Shown one piece after another: positions 47,442 through 55,512 of a DNA stretch of 64,000 bases. The notes beneath the pieces are model-generated. The model had not been told where the DNA came from and did not search any database. It was given only the letters and a program-made list of their open reading frames with translations. The first letter of the stretch is position 1, and every line of letters begins with the position of its first letter. The DNA comes from JAKAGZ01 sp963772675 (GTDB lineage Bacteria; Bacteroidota; Ignavibacteria; Ignavibacteriales; Ignavibacteriaceae), in NCBI GenBank assembly GCA_963772675.1, contig CAVYYF010000010.1:62001-126000 (forward strand). Reading direction: 5' to 3'. The position numbers were made by a program, and so were the translations under genes.

Positions 47442-48146
47442 TTATAGCGAAATACCTGCTATCAAAAAGCTTTGTTTTAAATATGGATTCAGTATATATG
47501 ATACGTGAACAGGCAAACTAAAATTGTCTGTTATTATAACATTTTTGGTTGCTGCAATACCGAGATTAATAAGACCTGCGTTTGTAGTTGCATACCAGGC
47601 GCTGGAAGCAGTAGTAAATCCTGCGAAGAATGAAAGAGAAACCTCACCAACATTTGCTGGATATCCTACTTGTATATAAGCTGATTTGTCAGGATCGTTT
47701 TTAAAATTATAATAACCTGTTAGCTGAATAGGAAAGCTTTCAGGTCCTGAGTAACCCAGCCCTGCTTCCAATACGTGTGAGCCGTTAATATCATATTTAA
47801 AAAAACTCAACCCCGAACTCGGATAGTAGTAATCTGTGTACAAAATTGAGAAGCTGCCGCTTGATGGCGTTGCTATACTATAACTTGCAAACAGATCGTT
47901 TTCTGAATACGCAGGGTTAGTTCCGGAAAAGAAATTGTATGCACCCCATGCACCGATTGTAAAACCTCCGGCACTAAAGCTTAGTGTGGGCTGGAAACTT
48001 GGTGAGTCTCCAAAGTCAAGACCTCTCCAATTATACCTGCTGTAAATATCTGCACCGACACTAACTGTAGCCTGCGGAAAAGATGAACTGCAAATAATGA
48101 TTATAAGTGAAGTAACGGTCAACAAAAATTTTAACAACGCTTTCAT
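47442..48146 (-). CDS. Outer-membrane beta-barrel protein of TorF/TIGR02001-like type
   Basis: 234 residues with a signal peptide (ends SSFPQA) followed by short alternating amphipathic strands rich in Tyr, Phe, Gly and Ser. The first strand, VSVGADIYSRYNWRGLDFGDSPSFQPTLSFSAGGF, has the SRYxxRGxxxSxxPxxQ-like opening of this family. It ends with a hydrophobic strand (FLIAGISL) as porins do. Members of the family are often found beside glnK and amtB in Proteobacteria, so a role in letting ammonium or another nitrogen source cross the outer membrane is suggested by context only. It lies 26 bases after glnK and 53 before amtB. Confidence 0.7.
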   Translation of the reverse strand: MKALLKFLLTVTSLIIIICSSSFPQATVSVGADIYSRYNWRGLDFGDSPSFQPTLSFSAGGFTIGAWGAYNFFSGTNPAYSENDLFASYSIATPSSGSFSILYTDYYYPSSGLSFFKYDINGSHVLEAGLGYSGPESFPIQLTGYYNFKNDPDKSAYIQVGYPANVGEVSLSFFAGFTTASSAWYATTNAGLINLGIAATKNVIITDNFSLPVHVSYILNPYLKQSFLIAGISL

Positions 48147-48172
48147 AAAACCACCTCATATTTATTATATAA

Positions 48173-48511
48173 TTATATTGCTGCGTTTCCGGATTCTTCT
48201 GTTCTTATCCTGATGGCTTCTTCTACATTGAGTATGAAAATTTTGCCATCGCCAACCTCTCCAGTCTTGGAATTACTTATGATAATCTCCACAGCCTTTT
48301 CCAATCTTTCATCCGAACATATAAGCTCAAGCTTCAACTTTGGAACAAACTCGATATTGTATTCAGAACCCCTGTATATCTCCTTATGTCCCTTCTGCCT
48401 TCCGTAGCCCTTGACTTCTGTAACAGTCAGCCCGCCAAACCCTGCTTCTTGCAGCGCGCTGTGTACATCATCAAGCTTAAAAGGACGGATAACAGCTTCA
48501 ATTTTTTTCAT
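48173..48511 (-). CDS. glnK: Nitrogen regulatory protein P-II
   Basis: 112 residues. The T-loop has Tyr51 in the motif YRGSEYNIEF, the residue uridylylated in proteobacterial P-II. The B and C loop signatures are TGEVGDGKIFILNVEEAIRIRTEE. It reads 2-oxoglutarate and ATP/ADP and controls AmtB, whose gene is in the same transcript; the GlnK name rests on that linkage, and glnB is the alternative name. Confidence 0.93.
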   Translation of the reverse strand: MKKIEAVIRPFKLDDVHSALQEAGFGGLTVTEVKGYGRQKGHKEIYRGSEYNIEFVPKLKLELICSDERLEKAVEIIISNSKTGEVGDGKIFILNVEEAIRIRTEESGNAAI

Positions 48512-48620
48512 ATAGACCTCCCACGATTTATTTTAGTTTTTGACCATTTACTTGTTTTCCAAAAGGAAGGCTAATTCCCTATAGCTGGCTTATCTTTCCT
48601 AAGGCTATTAGGCAATTAAA

Positions 48621-48635
48621 CCTTAATTATTAAGG
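48621..48635. promoter_or_regulatory. Palindrome just downstream of the glnK start of transcription
   Basis: CCTTAATTATTAAGG is a 15-base palindrome with a single central base. It sits about 6-20 bases after the predicted transcription start of the minus-strand glnK mRNA, so it could be an operator or a 5' hairpin. Related GGCTA/TAGCC words repeat nearby (48584-48640). Function unknown. Confidence 0.4.
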
Positions 48636-48647
48636 CTAACAGGTTGT

Positions 48648-48676
48648 AATATATTATAAATTAAATATTATGTCAA
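48648..48676 (-). promoter_or_regulatory. Sigma70-like promoter of glnK
   Basis: On the minus strand TTGACA (48676-48671), a 17-base spacer and TATATT (48653-48648). No GG-N10-GC sigma54 element is seen, which is notable for a glnK-amtB operon beside an NtrC-type gene. The rest of the 394-base gap (48512-48905) holds the palindrome above, an AAGTAAA/TTTACTT inverted repeat at 48840-48870, and no gene I can support. Confidence 0.65.
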
Positions 48677-48905
48677 GTATTCCCTTATAAATATTAAGGA
48701 GAATTTTGCGCGTTTTTGATGCTTATTTACAATATTTTTTCTAACCTCAGTCGCTAATAAATCTGTCAAATGTTCAAAAAAGTATAATCGTTAGGGCAGA
48801 GGATTATCTTACTTATAGATGTGAAATAATAATTAGGAGAAGTAAAGGTATTGTAGATTGTGTTTTACTTTTTAGAATAAACTTATAATTATTGTAGCAG
48901 GTGTG

Positions 48906-50324
48906 TTATTTCTTTTTTGATCTTTGCAATCTGTTGTTAAGTGCACGTCTAGTGATTCCAAGTAAACCAGCTGCCAGGGATTGATTTCCTTTGGTACGTT
49001 TCAGCGCTTCTTCAATTAAAGACCATTCAGTTTCATTGAGAGTGGGTAACTTATCTGTAGGAAAAGCTATTGATTGTTCTGATTCAGAATTCGGTTCGGG
49101 ATAACTATTATCGTTTAAACTTAATCCCGTTTTGTTTTTAAAAGTTCTTAATGATAATATTCCTTTTTCATGAAGATTAACTGCATCGTAAACCATGGCT
49201 TCAAGTTCTCTTATATTACCCGGGAAATTATAATTTTCGAGCAGAGTAAATAATGCCTTTGGTGGAGTGGGCTTTTTCTTGCCGAGTTCTTTTGCTGCTT
49301 TTTCAAGAAAGTGTTCTGTTAAAATCGGTATATCAGCTTTCCTTTCTGCAAGTCCTGGAATATTAATGTGGTGTGTCATTAATCTGTAATACAAATCCTT
49401 TCTGAATTTGGAACCTTCCGACAATTCTTTTGCAGTACGATTTGTAGCAACTATCACTCTTGCGTTAGTTGATTTAATTGTATCCGACCCAAGTTGATAA
49501 TAAGTATTATCCTGAAGCAATCTCAATAGTTTGACCTGTGATTCCATATTAAGGTCACCGATTTCGTCAAGAAATAACGTCCCATTGGAAGCTTTTTCAA
49601 TTAACCCGTTTCTTTCCAATTCAGCATTGGTAAATGCTCCTTTTTTATGTCCGAATAAAGTATCTGAAAAAAACATATCATCGACACCGGCAATATTAAC
49701 TTTCACAAGTTCACCATCTCTTCCACTTATCTTGTGAATGGATTCCGCAATTAATTCTTTACCTGTTCCGGTCTCACCCGTTATCAGGACCGGAAGGGGA
49801 GTTTTGGCAATAGCTTCTATGTATTTTAAAATAGCCAGCATCGGCTGACTTTGTGTTATTATTTTTGAAAATGCTTCAGGGTAATGTAATTTGTCTTCAA
49901 GAAGATATTGTTTAAGTCTTTTGTTTTCGTCCCTGATTTCACTGAGATTAAGTCCACGCCTGATGGTTGTAGTGAGCCTGGAATCATCAACAGGTTTTAC
50001 TATATAATCAAATGCGCCAGCCTTAATACAGTTGACAGCTTTATCGACATCATTAATTGCGGTGATCATTATCACAGGTGTTTCGGGAGTTCTCTCCTTT
50101 ATTTTAGTCAGGAGTTCGGTGCCTGATAAATAAGGCATATTAATATCCAGTGTAACAAGGGAGAAAATTTCCTTTTCAATTAATGATAGGGCATCTTTAC
50201 TATTGTTGCAGGTTCTGGCATTTGTAATTCCGTTGGAGGCCAGTATCAATTCCGCGGAATTAAGAAAATGATCTTCGTCGTCTACTATTAATACCGGAAG
50301 TTCCGGGTATACGTTTATTTTCAT
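48906..50324 (-). CDS. NtrC-family sigma54-dependent response regulator
   Basis: 472 residues: receiver domain (LIVDDEDHFLNS, phospho-Asp in LVTLDINMPYLSG), AAA+ domain and a Fis-type helix-turn-helix (GNQSLAAGLLGITRRALNNRLQ). The AAA+ part has Walker A GETGTGKELIAESIH, Walker B NGTLFLDEIGDL and the sigma54-contact loop KKGAFTNAE, which is GAFTNA rather than GAFTGA. The start is ATG 50324, eight bases after GGAGG; longer versions starting at 50378 run into the kinase gene. It lies ten bases after the kinase gene, its likely partner. Close to glnK, so nitrogen control is inferred, but targets are unknown. Confidence 0.9.
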   Translation of the reverse strand: MKINVYPELPVLIVDDEDHFLNSAELILASNGITNARTCNNSKDALSLIEKEIFSLVTLDINMPYLSGTELLTKIKERTPETPVIMITAINDVDKAVNCIKAGAFDYIVKPVDDSRLTTTIRRGLNLSEIRDENKRLKQYLLEDKLHYPEAFSKIITQSQPMLAILKYIEAIAKTPLPVLITGETGTGKELIAESIHKISGRDGELVKVNIAGVDDMFFSDTLFGHKKGAFTNAELERNGLIEKASNGTLFLDEIGDLNMESQVKLLRLLQDNTYYQLGSDTIKSTNARVIVATNRTAKELSEGSKFRKDLYYRLMTHHINIPGLAERKADIPILTEHFLEKAAKELGKKKPTPPKALFTLLENYNFPGNIRELEAMVYDAVNLHEKGILSLRTFKNKTGLSLNDNSYPEPNSESEQSIAFPTDKLPTLNETEWSLIEEALKRTKGNQSLAAGLLGITRRALNNRLQRSKKK

Positions 50325-50334
50325 ATTCCTCCAT

Positions 50335-51528
50335 TTATTGTACAGGCAAAGATACAATCGCTTTGGTACCTTTTCCAATTTCAGAATGGAACGAAAGAGT
50401 GCCTCCGTGATTTTGTATTATATTATAAGATATTGATAACCCGAGCCCGGTTCCACCACTGGTTCTTTTAGTTGTAAAGAAAGGATCGAAAATGTGTTTT
50501 AGCATATCATCAGTCATTCCTCCTCCTTCGTCTTCTATAGAAATGGACACGCTGTTGTTGCTTTCTTTTTTGTAAGTTCTGACTAAAATTTTTTCATTTC
50601 TCTTTTTTAGTGATTGGCAAGAATTTGTGACTAGATTAATTAGTACCTGTTCAAGTTGTTGCATATTTCCTTTTATCTTCGGCAAATTGTCTGAATATTC
50701 GACATTAAAATAATCAGTTGATTTCTTTATTAGTGTTCCTGTAATAAGTATAGAAAAGTCAACTACTTTATTAATGTCCACTTCCTGGTTTAAATCTCCT
50801 CTGTCCTGTTTTGCAAAATTAGTTAAAGCGTTGACTATATTTTTTATCCGCTCGCTGCCGTTTTCAATACCGTCAATTGATTTTGTTATTTTCTCTATGG
50901 ATTGGCTGTAAGACATTCCGGCTAAAGCAAAATCACCATTATTTTCATAGTGACTATTTAAAATCGGTAAAATATCTTTCCAGATTTTTGAAAACAATTG
51001 GACATTCAGCATTATATAATTATTCGGATTATTAATTTCGTGAGCAACGCCTGAAACCAAAACGCCCAAGGAGGCTAGCTTATCAGCTTGTTCAAGTTGT
51101 TTCTGTTTTTCTACAGCCTGCTGTTCAGCCTTTTTGATATTAGTGATATCATTTATTAATCCATCATAGCCTTTAAGAATCCCGTTTTCGTCTATAGAAA
51201 GAACGATACTGTTTTTAACCCATCTGATTGATCCGTTCCTGTGTATTATTCTGTGCTCGAGCGGATTCACAGGTTTACCGGACAGTGCCATTGTAGCCTG
51301 TTCAGTAACAGTTTTTCGGTCTTCTTTAAAAACCATTCTTACCCAGAGTTCCGGATCCTTGTAATAATCTTCGGAAGTATAGCCGGTAACCCTGACGCAG
51401 CCCGGTCCATGGTATGTTTCTATAAGACCGGTATCATCTATTTTAACTGTATAGATATAGTCAGTAAGAAACTGAACCAGACGTTTATATCTGTCCTCGC
51501 TTTCATTTGTGCCAACAAATGTTTCCAA
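50335..51528 (-). CDS. PAS-domain sensor histidine kinase (NtrB-like)
   Basis: 397 residues, soluble. PAS domain at about 10-135 (LTDYIYTVKIDDTGLIETYHGPGCVRVTGY to GLINDITNIKKAEQQ), coiled coil, dimerisation/phosphotransfer helix with the His in GVLVSGVAHEINNPNNYI, and a HATPase domain (QLEQVLINLVTNSCQSL, ISIEDEGGGM, GGTGLGLSISYNIIQNHGG). The start is TTG 51528 with AAGGAG just upstream. It pairs with the adjacent NtrC-type regulator. Its stimulus cannot be read from the sequence. Confidence 0.9.
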   Translation of the reverse strand: METFVGTNESEDRYKRLVQFLTDYIYTVKIDDTGLIETYHGPGCVRVTGYTSEDYYKDPELWVRMVFKEDRKTVTEQATMALSGKPVNPLEHRIIHRNGSIRWVKNSIVLSIDENGILKGYDGLINDITNIKKAEQQAVEKQKQLEQADKLASLGVLVSGVAHEINNPNNYIMLNVQLFSKIWKDILPILNSHYENNGDFALAGMSYSQSIEKITKSIDGIENGSERIKNIVNALTNFAKQDRGDLNQEVDINKVVDFSILITGTLIKKSTDYFNVEYSDNLPKIKGNMQQLEQVLINLVTNSCQSLKKRNEKILVRTYKKESNNSVSISIEDEGGGMTDDMLKHIFDPFFTTKRTSGGTGLGLSISYNIIQNHGGTLSFHSEIGKGTKAIVSLPVQ

Positions 51529-51654
51529 TATTCTCCTTTATATTTGTATGCAAAATTAAATATTTTTACAATCATACTTTTCTACAATTCATCTTCGTTA
51601 GAGCTGTTATGATAATTTGGACATTAAATACGAAATAAAAACTAATTCTTTGTC

Positions 51655-51683
51655 TTGACTAATAAAGGATTATTTTATATAAT
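51655..51683 (+). promoter_or_regulatory. Sigma70 promoter of the S-box transcript
   Basis: TTGACT 51655-51660, a 17-base spacer, and a perfect TATAAT 51678-51683. The predicted start, about 51690, lies just before the riboswitch. The sequence between here and the minus-strand kinase start (51529-51654) shows nothing else I can name. Confidence 0.8.
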
Positions 51684-51706
51684 TAAAAAGTTCTTTTAAC
51701 AAATTG

Positions 51707-51806
51707 CTTATCGAGAAAGGCTGAGGGAATGGCCCTTTGAAGCCTTGGCAACCTGTCCACAAGACAAGGTGCCAAATCCAACCCATCAATTGGTGGGAAA
51801 GATAAG
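51707..51806 (+). ncRNA. SAM-I (S-box) riboswitch
   Basis: Clear S-box aptamer: P1 CTTATC 51707-51712 with GATAAG 51801-51806, then the GAGAAAGGCTGAGGGAATGG, GAAGCCTTGGCAACC and AAGGTGCCAAATCCAACCC blocks and GGTGGGAAAGATAAG. It binds S-adenosylmethionine and shuts off the metB-hom genes. P1 3' strand GATAAGT 51801-51807 can instead pair with ACTTATC 51837-51843 in the terminator, which gives the anti-terminator state. Confidence 0.97.
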
Positions 51807-51825
51807 TTAAACAGAGATTTTGACA

Positions 51826-51857
51826 AAACTCTTTTGACTTATCAAAAGAGTTTTTTT
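51826..51857 (+). terminator. Rho-independent terminator controlled by the S-box
   Basis: AAACTCTTTTGA 51826-51837 pairs with TCAAAAGAGTTT 51842-51853 across a four-base loop and is followed by T residues. It lies 20 bases after the aptamer and 70 before metB. Its loop and arm contain the ACTTATC word that competes for the P1 strand. Confidence 0.95.
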
Positions 51858-51928
51858 ATGCTCTTTTGGTAATGGATTTCCGGTAAGTATAAACTAATAA
51901 TCAATCAAAAACTTATTGGAGGTTCATT

Positions 51929-53113
51929 ATGAATGAGTTCACATCAATCATCGATTCAATTCCAGTCGATCCCTTAACTGGTGCAATAAGGGTTCCGATT
52001 TATCAGACATCTACCTATGTTCAGGAAGCGCCCGGCGTTAACAAAGGATTTGATTACACCCGCACGAATAATCCAACCAGGAATATTTGCGAAGAAGTAA
52101 TTGCAAAGCTCGAAGGTGGAAGCAATGCAAGTGCATTCGCAAGCGGACTTTCAGCCATCGATAGTGTAATTAAACTTCTGAATGCCGGTGATGAAATTGT
52201 AGCTGTGGATGATATTTACGGTGGAGCTTACAGGTTATTAACAACTGTATATAACAGGTTCGGAATAACTGTAAAGTTTGTTGATACAACTGATACAGTT
52301 AAAGTTGCCGAAGCTATAACAAAGAAAACAAAACTGATTTGGTTAGAAAGTCCGACAAATCCGTTGCTGAAAATTTCAGATATTTACGCTATTGCTGATA
52401 TCGCTCATGATAATAATATTTTACTCTGTGTAGATAACACATTTGCATCGCCAATACTTCAACAGCCTATTTCTTTGGGCGCAGATATTGTTATTCACAG
52501 CGCGACAAAATATCTCGGCGGACATTTTGATGTGCTTGCAGGTTTTGTGGTTACAAAAACTCCTGAACTGGGCGAACAAATAAAATATATTCAAAACGCT
52601 GCCGGAGCTGTTCTCAGTCCGTTCGATTCCTGGTTAATTCTGAGAAGTATAGATACTTTAAAACTGAGAGTAGAAAGGCACAGTGAAATTGCACTTGCTG
52701 TTGCAAAATATCTCAGCACGAGAGATGAAATAAAAAATCTTTATTATCCCGGGCTTGAAACTCACAAAAACCATGACCTGGCAAAGAGACAACAAAAAGC
52801 TTTTGGGGCCATTATTTCTTTTAACCTTAAAGATGATACAGAGGCAGCGGCTTTAAAAATTGTAACCTCAACAAATTTGTTCAAGCTTGCAGAAAGTCTC
52901 GGCGGACCGAGAAGTCTTTGCTGTCATCCTGCAAGTATGACTCACAAATCAATTCCTCGAGAAGTAAGATTAAAATCAGGAATTACAGATAGTCTTATCC
53001 GTCTTTCGATAGGACTTGAAGACAGCTCTGATCTTATTGCAGAACTTGATGAGTTATTTAATAAGATCACTTATGGTGAGGCTGTAGTTGAGGAGAAGTA
53101 TGAGCACTCATAA
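51929..53113 (+). CDS. metB: Cystathionine gamma-synthase/lyase-type PLP enzyme
   Basis: 394-residue member of the Cys/Met-metabolism PLP family. N-terminal PIYQTSTYVQEAPG, substrate/PLP region FDYTRTNNPTRNICEEVIAKLEGG and ASGLSAIDSVIKLL, and the PLP-binding Lys in VIHSATKYLGGHFDVLAGFV. The SAM riboswitch in front and hom behind favour a role in methionine synthesis (cystathionine or homocysteine formation). Gamma-lyase activity cannot be excluded by sequence. A strong GGAGGT precedes ATG 51929. It overlaps the hom start by 14 bases. Confidence 0.85.
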   Translation: MNEFTSIIDSIPVDPLTGAIRVPIYQTSTYVQEAPGVNKGFDYTRTNNPTRNICEEVIAKLEGGSNASAFASGLSAIDSVIKLLNAGDEIVAVDDIYGGAYRLLTTVYNRFGITVKFVDTTDTVKVAEAITKKTKLIWLESPTNPLLKISDIYAIADIAHDNNILLCVDNTFASPILQQPISLGADIVIHSATKYLGGHFDVLAGFVVTKTPELGEQIKYIQNAAGAVLSPFDSWLILRSIDTLKLRVERHSEIALAVAKYLSTRDEIKNLYYPGLETHKNHDLAKRQQKAFGAIISFNLKDDTEAAALKIVTSTNLFKLAESLGGPRSLCCHPASMTHKSIPREVRLKSGITDSLIRLSIGLEDSSDLIAELDELFNKITYGEAVVEEKYEHS

Positions 53114-54315
53114 AATTAATATTGGTTTATTCGGATTTGGCTGTGTCGGCGGGGGGTTGTATTCCGTGCTGGAAAAAACATCCCGGCTTGAAGGCCAGAG
53201 TAAAAAAGATATGCGTGAGAGACAGGAATAAAAAACGATCTCTTGATAAGGAGTATTTTACATTTAATAAGGAAGATCTTTTGAACGATCCTGAAATAAA
53301 TGTGATTGTGGAATTAATTGATGATGCTGATGCAGCATTTGAGATTGTTTCAACTGCTATTAAACAAGGTAAGTCGGTCGTAACTGCAAACAAAAAAATG
53401 GTTGCAGAACACCTGGAAGAACTGCTCGATCTGCAAAACAAATATAAAGTTCCGTTTCTTTATGAAGCTGCCTGCTGTGCGAGCATTCCGATTATCAGGA
53501 ACCTGGAAGAATATTATGACAACGATTTGCTGCAATCCTTTTCCGGAATAATGAACGGCACAACGAACTTTATATTAACCGAACTTTCTGAAAAAAAGAT
53601 CAGCTATGCAGAAGCGTTAAGTGAAGCGCAGAAAAATGGTTATGCAGAAAGCGATCCCACACTTGATGTGGAAGGATATGATTCTAAGTTCAAATTAAAT
53701 ATTCTTCTTGCCCATGCATTTGGTTTGCTTGTTTCGCCGGATCAGCTTTTTAACCTTGGTATCCAGCGCATAAACGAATTTGATTCAAAATATGCTAAGA
53801 TGGCAAATAATAAAATAAAGCTTGTTGCTAATGCAAAGAAACTTAACTCAGGTGGAATAGCCGCTTATGTATTGCCGGAAGTAATTTATCCGCATAATGA
53901 ACTTTTCACTGTGGATGGAGTTTATAACGGAATTGTAACCGAAAGCAGCTTTGCCGATAAAAATACGTTTATTGGCAAAGGAGCCGGCGCATATCCTACA
54001 GCATCTGCAGTTCTTTCTGATATTTCCGCTTTAAGCTATGATTATAAATATGAGTACAAAAAGAAATACCAGGAAATATCAACGTTTCTTGACCAGGATT
54101 TCTACCTGAACATTTACGCAAGATACAACGGAAAGAATAATGTTAATAAAGAGGACTTTTCAGAAATACATGACGAATACAAATCAAATAAGCTGAAGTA
54201 TATTAATGGAAGAATAAATTATCAAAAACTTATTTCTTCAGATTGGTCGAAGGATCCCGACATAAGTATAATCTCACTTGGCTCTGAGTTTGTTTCTAAA
54301 AAAGACTCGGATTGA
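53100..54315 (+). CDS. hom: Homoserine dehydrogenase (frameshifted)
   Basis: NAD(P)-dependent formation of homoserine, precursor of methionine and threonine. The true start is ATG 53100 inside the metB end, giving KINIGLFGFGCVGGGLYSVLEKT with the Rossmann glycines. That frame closes soon, and the next one continues PGLKARVKKICVRDRNKKRS without loss. One extra base is therefore likely in A6 (53173-53178) or CCC (53182-53184). Further motifs: SVVTANKKMVAEHL, GIMNGTTNFILTELSE, AESDPTLDVEGYDSKFKLNILLAHAFG and FIGKGAGAYPTASAVLSDI. The C-terminal 90 residues resemble a degenerate ACT domain. Reconstructed length is about 404 residues. Confidence 0.9.
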
Positions 54316-54373
54316 TAATAACTTAAGAAGTTATTTTGGCGTGAAGATTTATTATTTTTGGTCTATAAATTAA

Positions 54374-54829
54374 ATGATTAACATAATGAAAAACATAGTA
54401 GATGAATTAGAAGGAATTGTTTCACAAGCCAGAAAAGATTTTAATAAAATGTCTCCCGAGGATTGGAACTATCGTTCTGCTCCCAGTAAATGGTCAAAGA
54501 AAGAAATTTTAGGACACCTGATTGATTCGGCGGCAAACAATCATCAAAGATTTGTGAGAGCGCAGTTTGAAGATAAGCCTGCTGTTACCTACGAACAGGA
54601 TAACTGGGTTTCATTTCAAAAATTTGCCGACGAGCCGGTGGAAAATATTATCGGACTGTGGACAAGCTATAACAAACATCTGGCATATCTGATTTCATTT
54701 ATGCCGGAAGAGAAATTAAAGAACCTTTGCGATATTAAGCTAGATAAACCGGTAACTCTGGAATGGATTATTACTGATTATGTGAGGCATCTTAAACATC
54801 ATTTGGGTCAGATAAATGTGGAAAAGTAG
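54374..54829 (+). CDS. DinB-superfamily protein (DinB_2 type)
   Basis: 151 residues forming the expected four-helix bundle of the DinB/YfiT-like superfamily. The N-terminal helix is followed by WSKKEILGHLIDSAANNHQRFVRAQF and the C-terminal ITDYVRHLKHHLGQI; the His residues in GHLIDS and HLKHHLGQ are in the positions of the metal-binding triad. Many relatives are thiol-dependent transferases or of unknown function. No function can be assigned, and no ribosome site is obvious before the ATG. It stands alone between hom and the next small gene. Confidence 0.8.
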   Translation: MINIMKNIVDELEGIVSQARKDFNKMSPEDWNYRSAPSKWSKKEILGHLIDSAANNHQRFVRAQFEDKPAVTYEQDNWVSFQKFADEPVENIIGLWTSYNKHLAYLISFMPEEKLKNLCDIKLDKPVTLEWIITDYVRHLKHHLGQINVEK

Positions 54830-54881
54830 ATTTTTTTGAATTTTATGATTTTATTAGAAGGGGAAAGCTTAACTGCTTTTT

Positions 54882-54916
54882 AATAAAATATATAATAAAA
54901 AAAAAAAAATTTTATT
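54882..54916. repeat. A13 tract flanked by an 8-bp inverted repeat
   Basis: AATAAAAT 54882-54889 and ATTTTATT 54909-54916 are inverted copies flanking a run of 13 A (54897-54909). It is the longest homopolymer in the window, so its length may be misread. It could serve as a two-way terminator in the 191-base gap between 54829 and 55021, which has no gene. Confidence 0.4.
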
Positions 54917-55020
54917 GCCAAGTTTTCAATGCACTTAAAATAAATGAGATATAGTTTTTATTATTTTGAAAATGCGTCCTTTAGAACAATAATTGAATAT
55001 TAGCTTATTGGAGGTTTAGT

Positions 55021-55440
55021 TTGGATATCAATGAATTTCTCGGCTCGGTTAGTAAAGTAATTATTATACTCTTACCTATACTTTTCTCAGCTATTGTTGG
55101 ATATTTTTTAGGAGCAGCAAAGACTTTTCGAGAGCAAAAGCTTAAAGCTTATGAAGAAATTCTTCCCCCTATTGTTAAGGCAGCGTTTAATCCCGACAAA
55201 TCTGATGAACCTGAATTTAATAAGGCATTGTTGAAACTTTGGCTTTTTGCTAGCAGAAGGGTAGCTCTAAAAATGGATTACGCACTTGCTATCCTAGTTA
55301 AACCTGAGCGTGGTAATGCTCAAGTTGCTCTTCAAGAAGCAATAGCAGAAATACGTTCAGATATACAAATATTGAAGTGGCAAAAGGTTGAACCAAAAGA
55401 AGTGAAACACTTTTACAGTAAAATAGGGATAAAAAAGTGA
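55021..55440 (+). CDS. Small single-pass membrane protein, hypothetical
   Basis: 139 residues starting at TTG 55021 after a strong GGAGGT. One hydrophobic segment lies near residues 11-33 (KVIIILLPILFSAIVGYFLGAA), then a mainly helical, charged soluble part (REQKLKAYEEILPPIVKAAF and ALQEAIAEIRSDIQILKW). I do not recognise the family. It stands alone, with a different orientation from the arginine operon that follows, and there is no partner gene. Confidence 0.6.
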   Translation: MDINEFLGSVSKVIIILLPILFSAIVGYFLGAAKTFREQKLKAYEEILPPIVKAAFNPDKSDEPEFNKALLKLWLFASRRVALKMDYALAILVKPERGNAQVALQEAIAEIRSDIQILKWQKVEPKEVKHFYSKIGIKK

Positions 55441-55512
55441 TGTGTTTGGTAAACTAATATGTAAACTGTATATATTTACATTAGTCTCATCAAATTGATA
55501 GTATGCACTAGG

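Noticed and set aside
54882..54916. Mobile element end or integration site
   Set aside because: Only a short A/T inverted repeat and an A-run; no transposase, target duplication or partner repeat is present.
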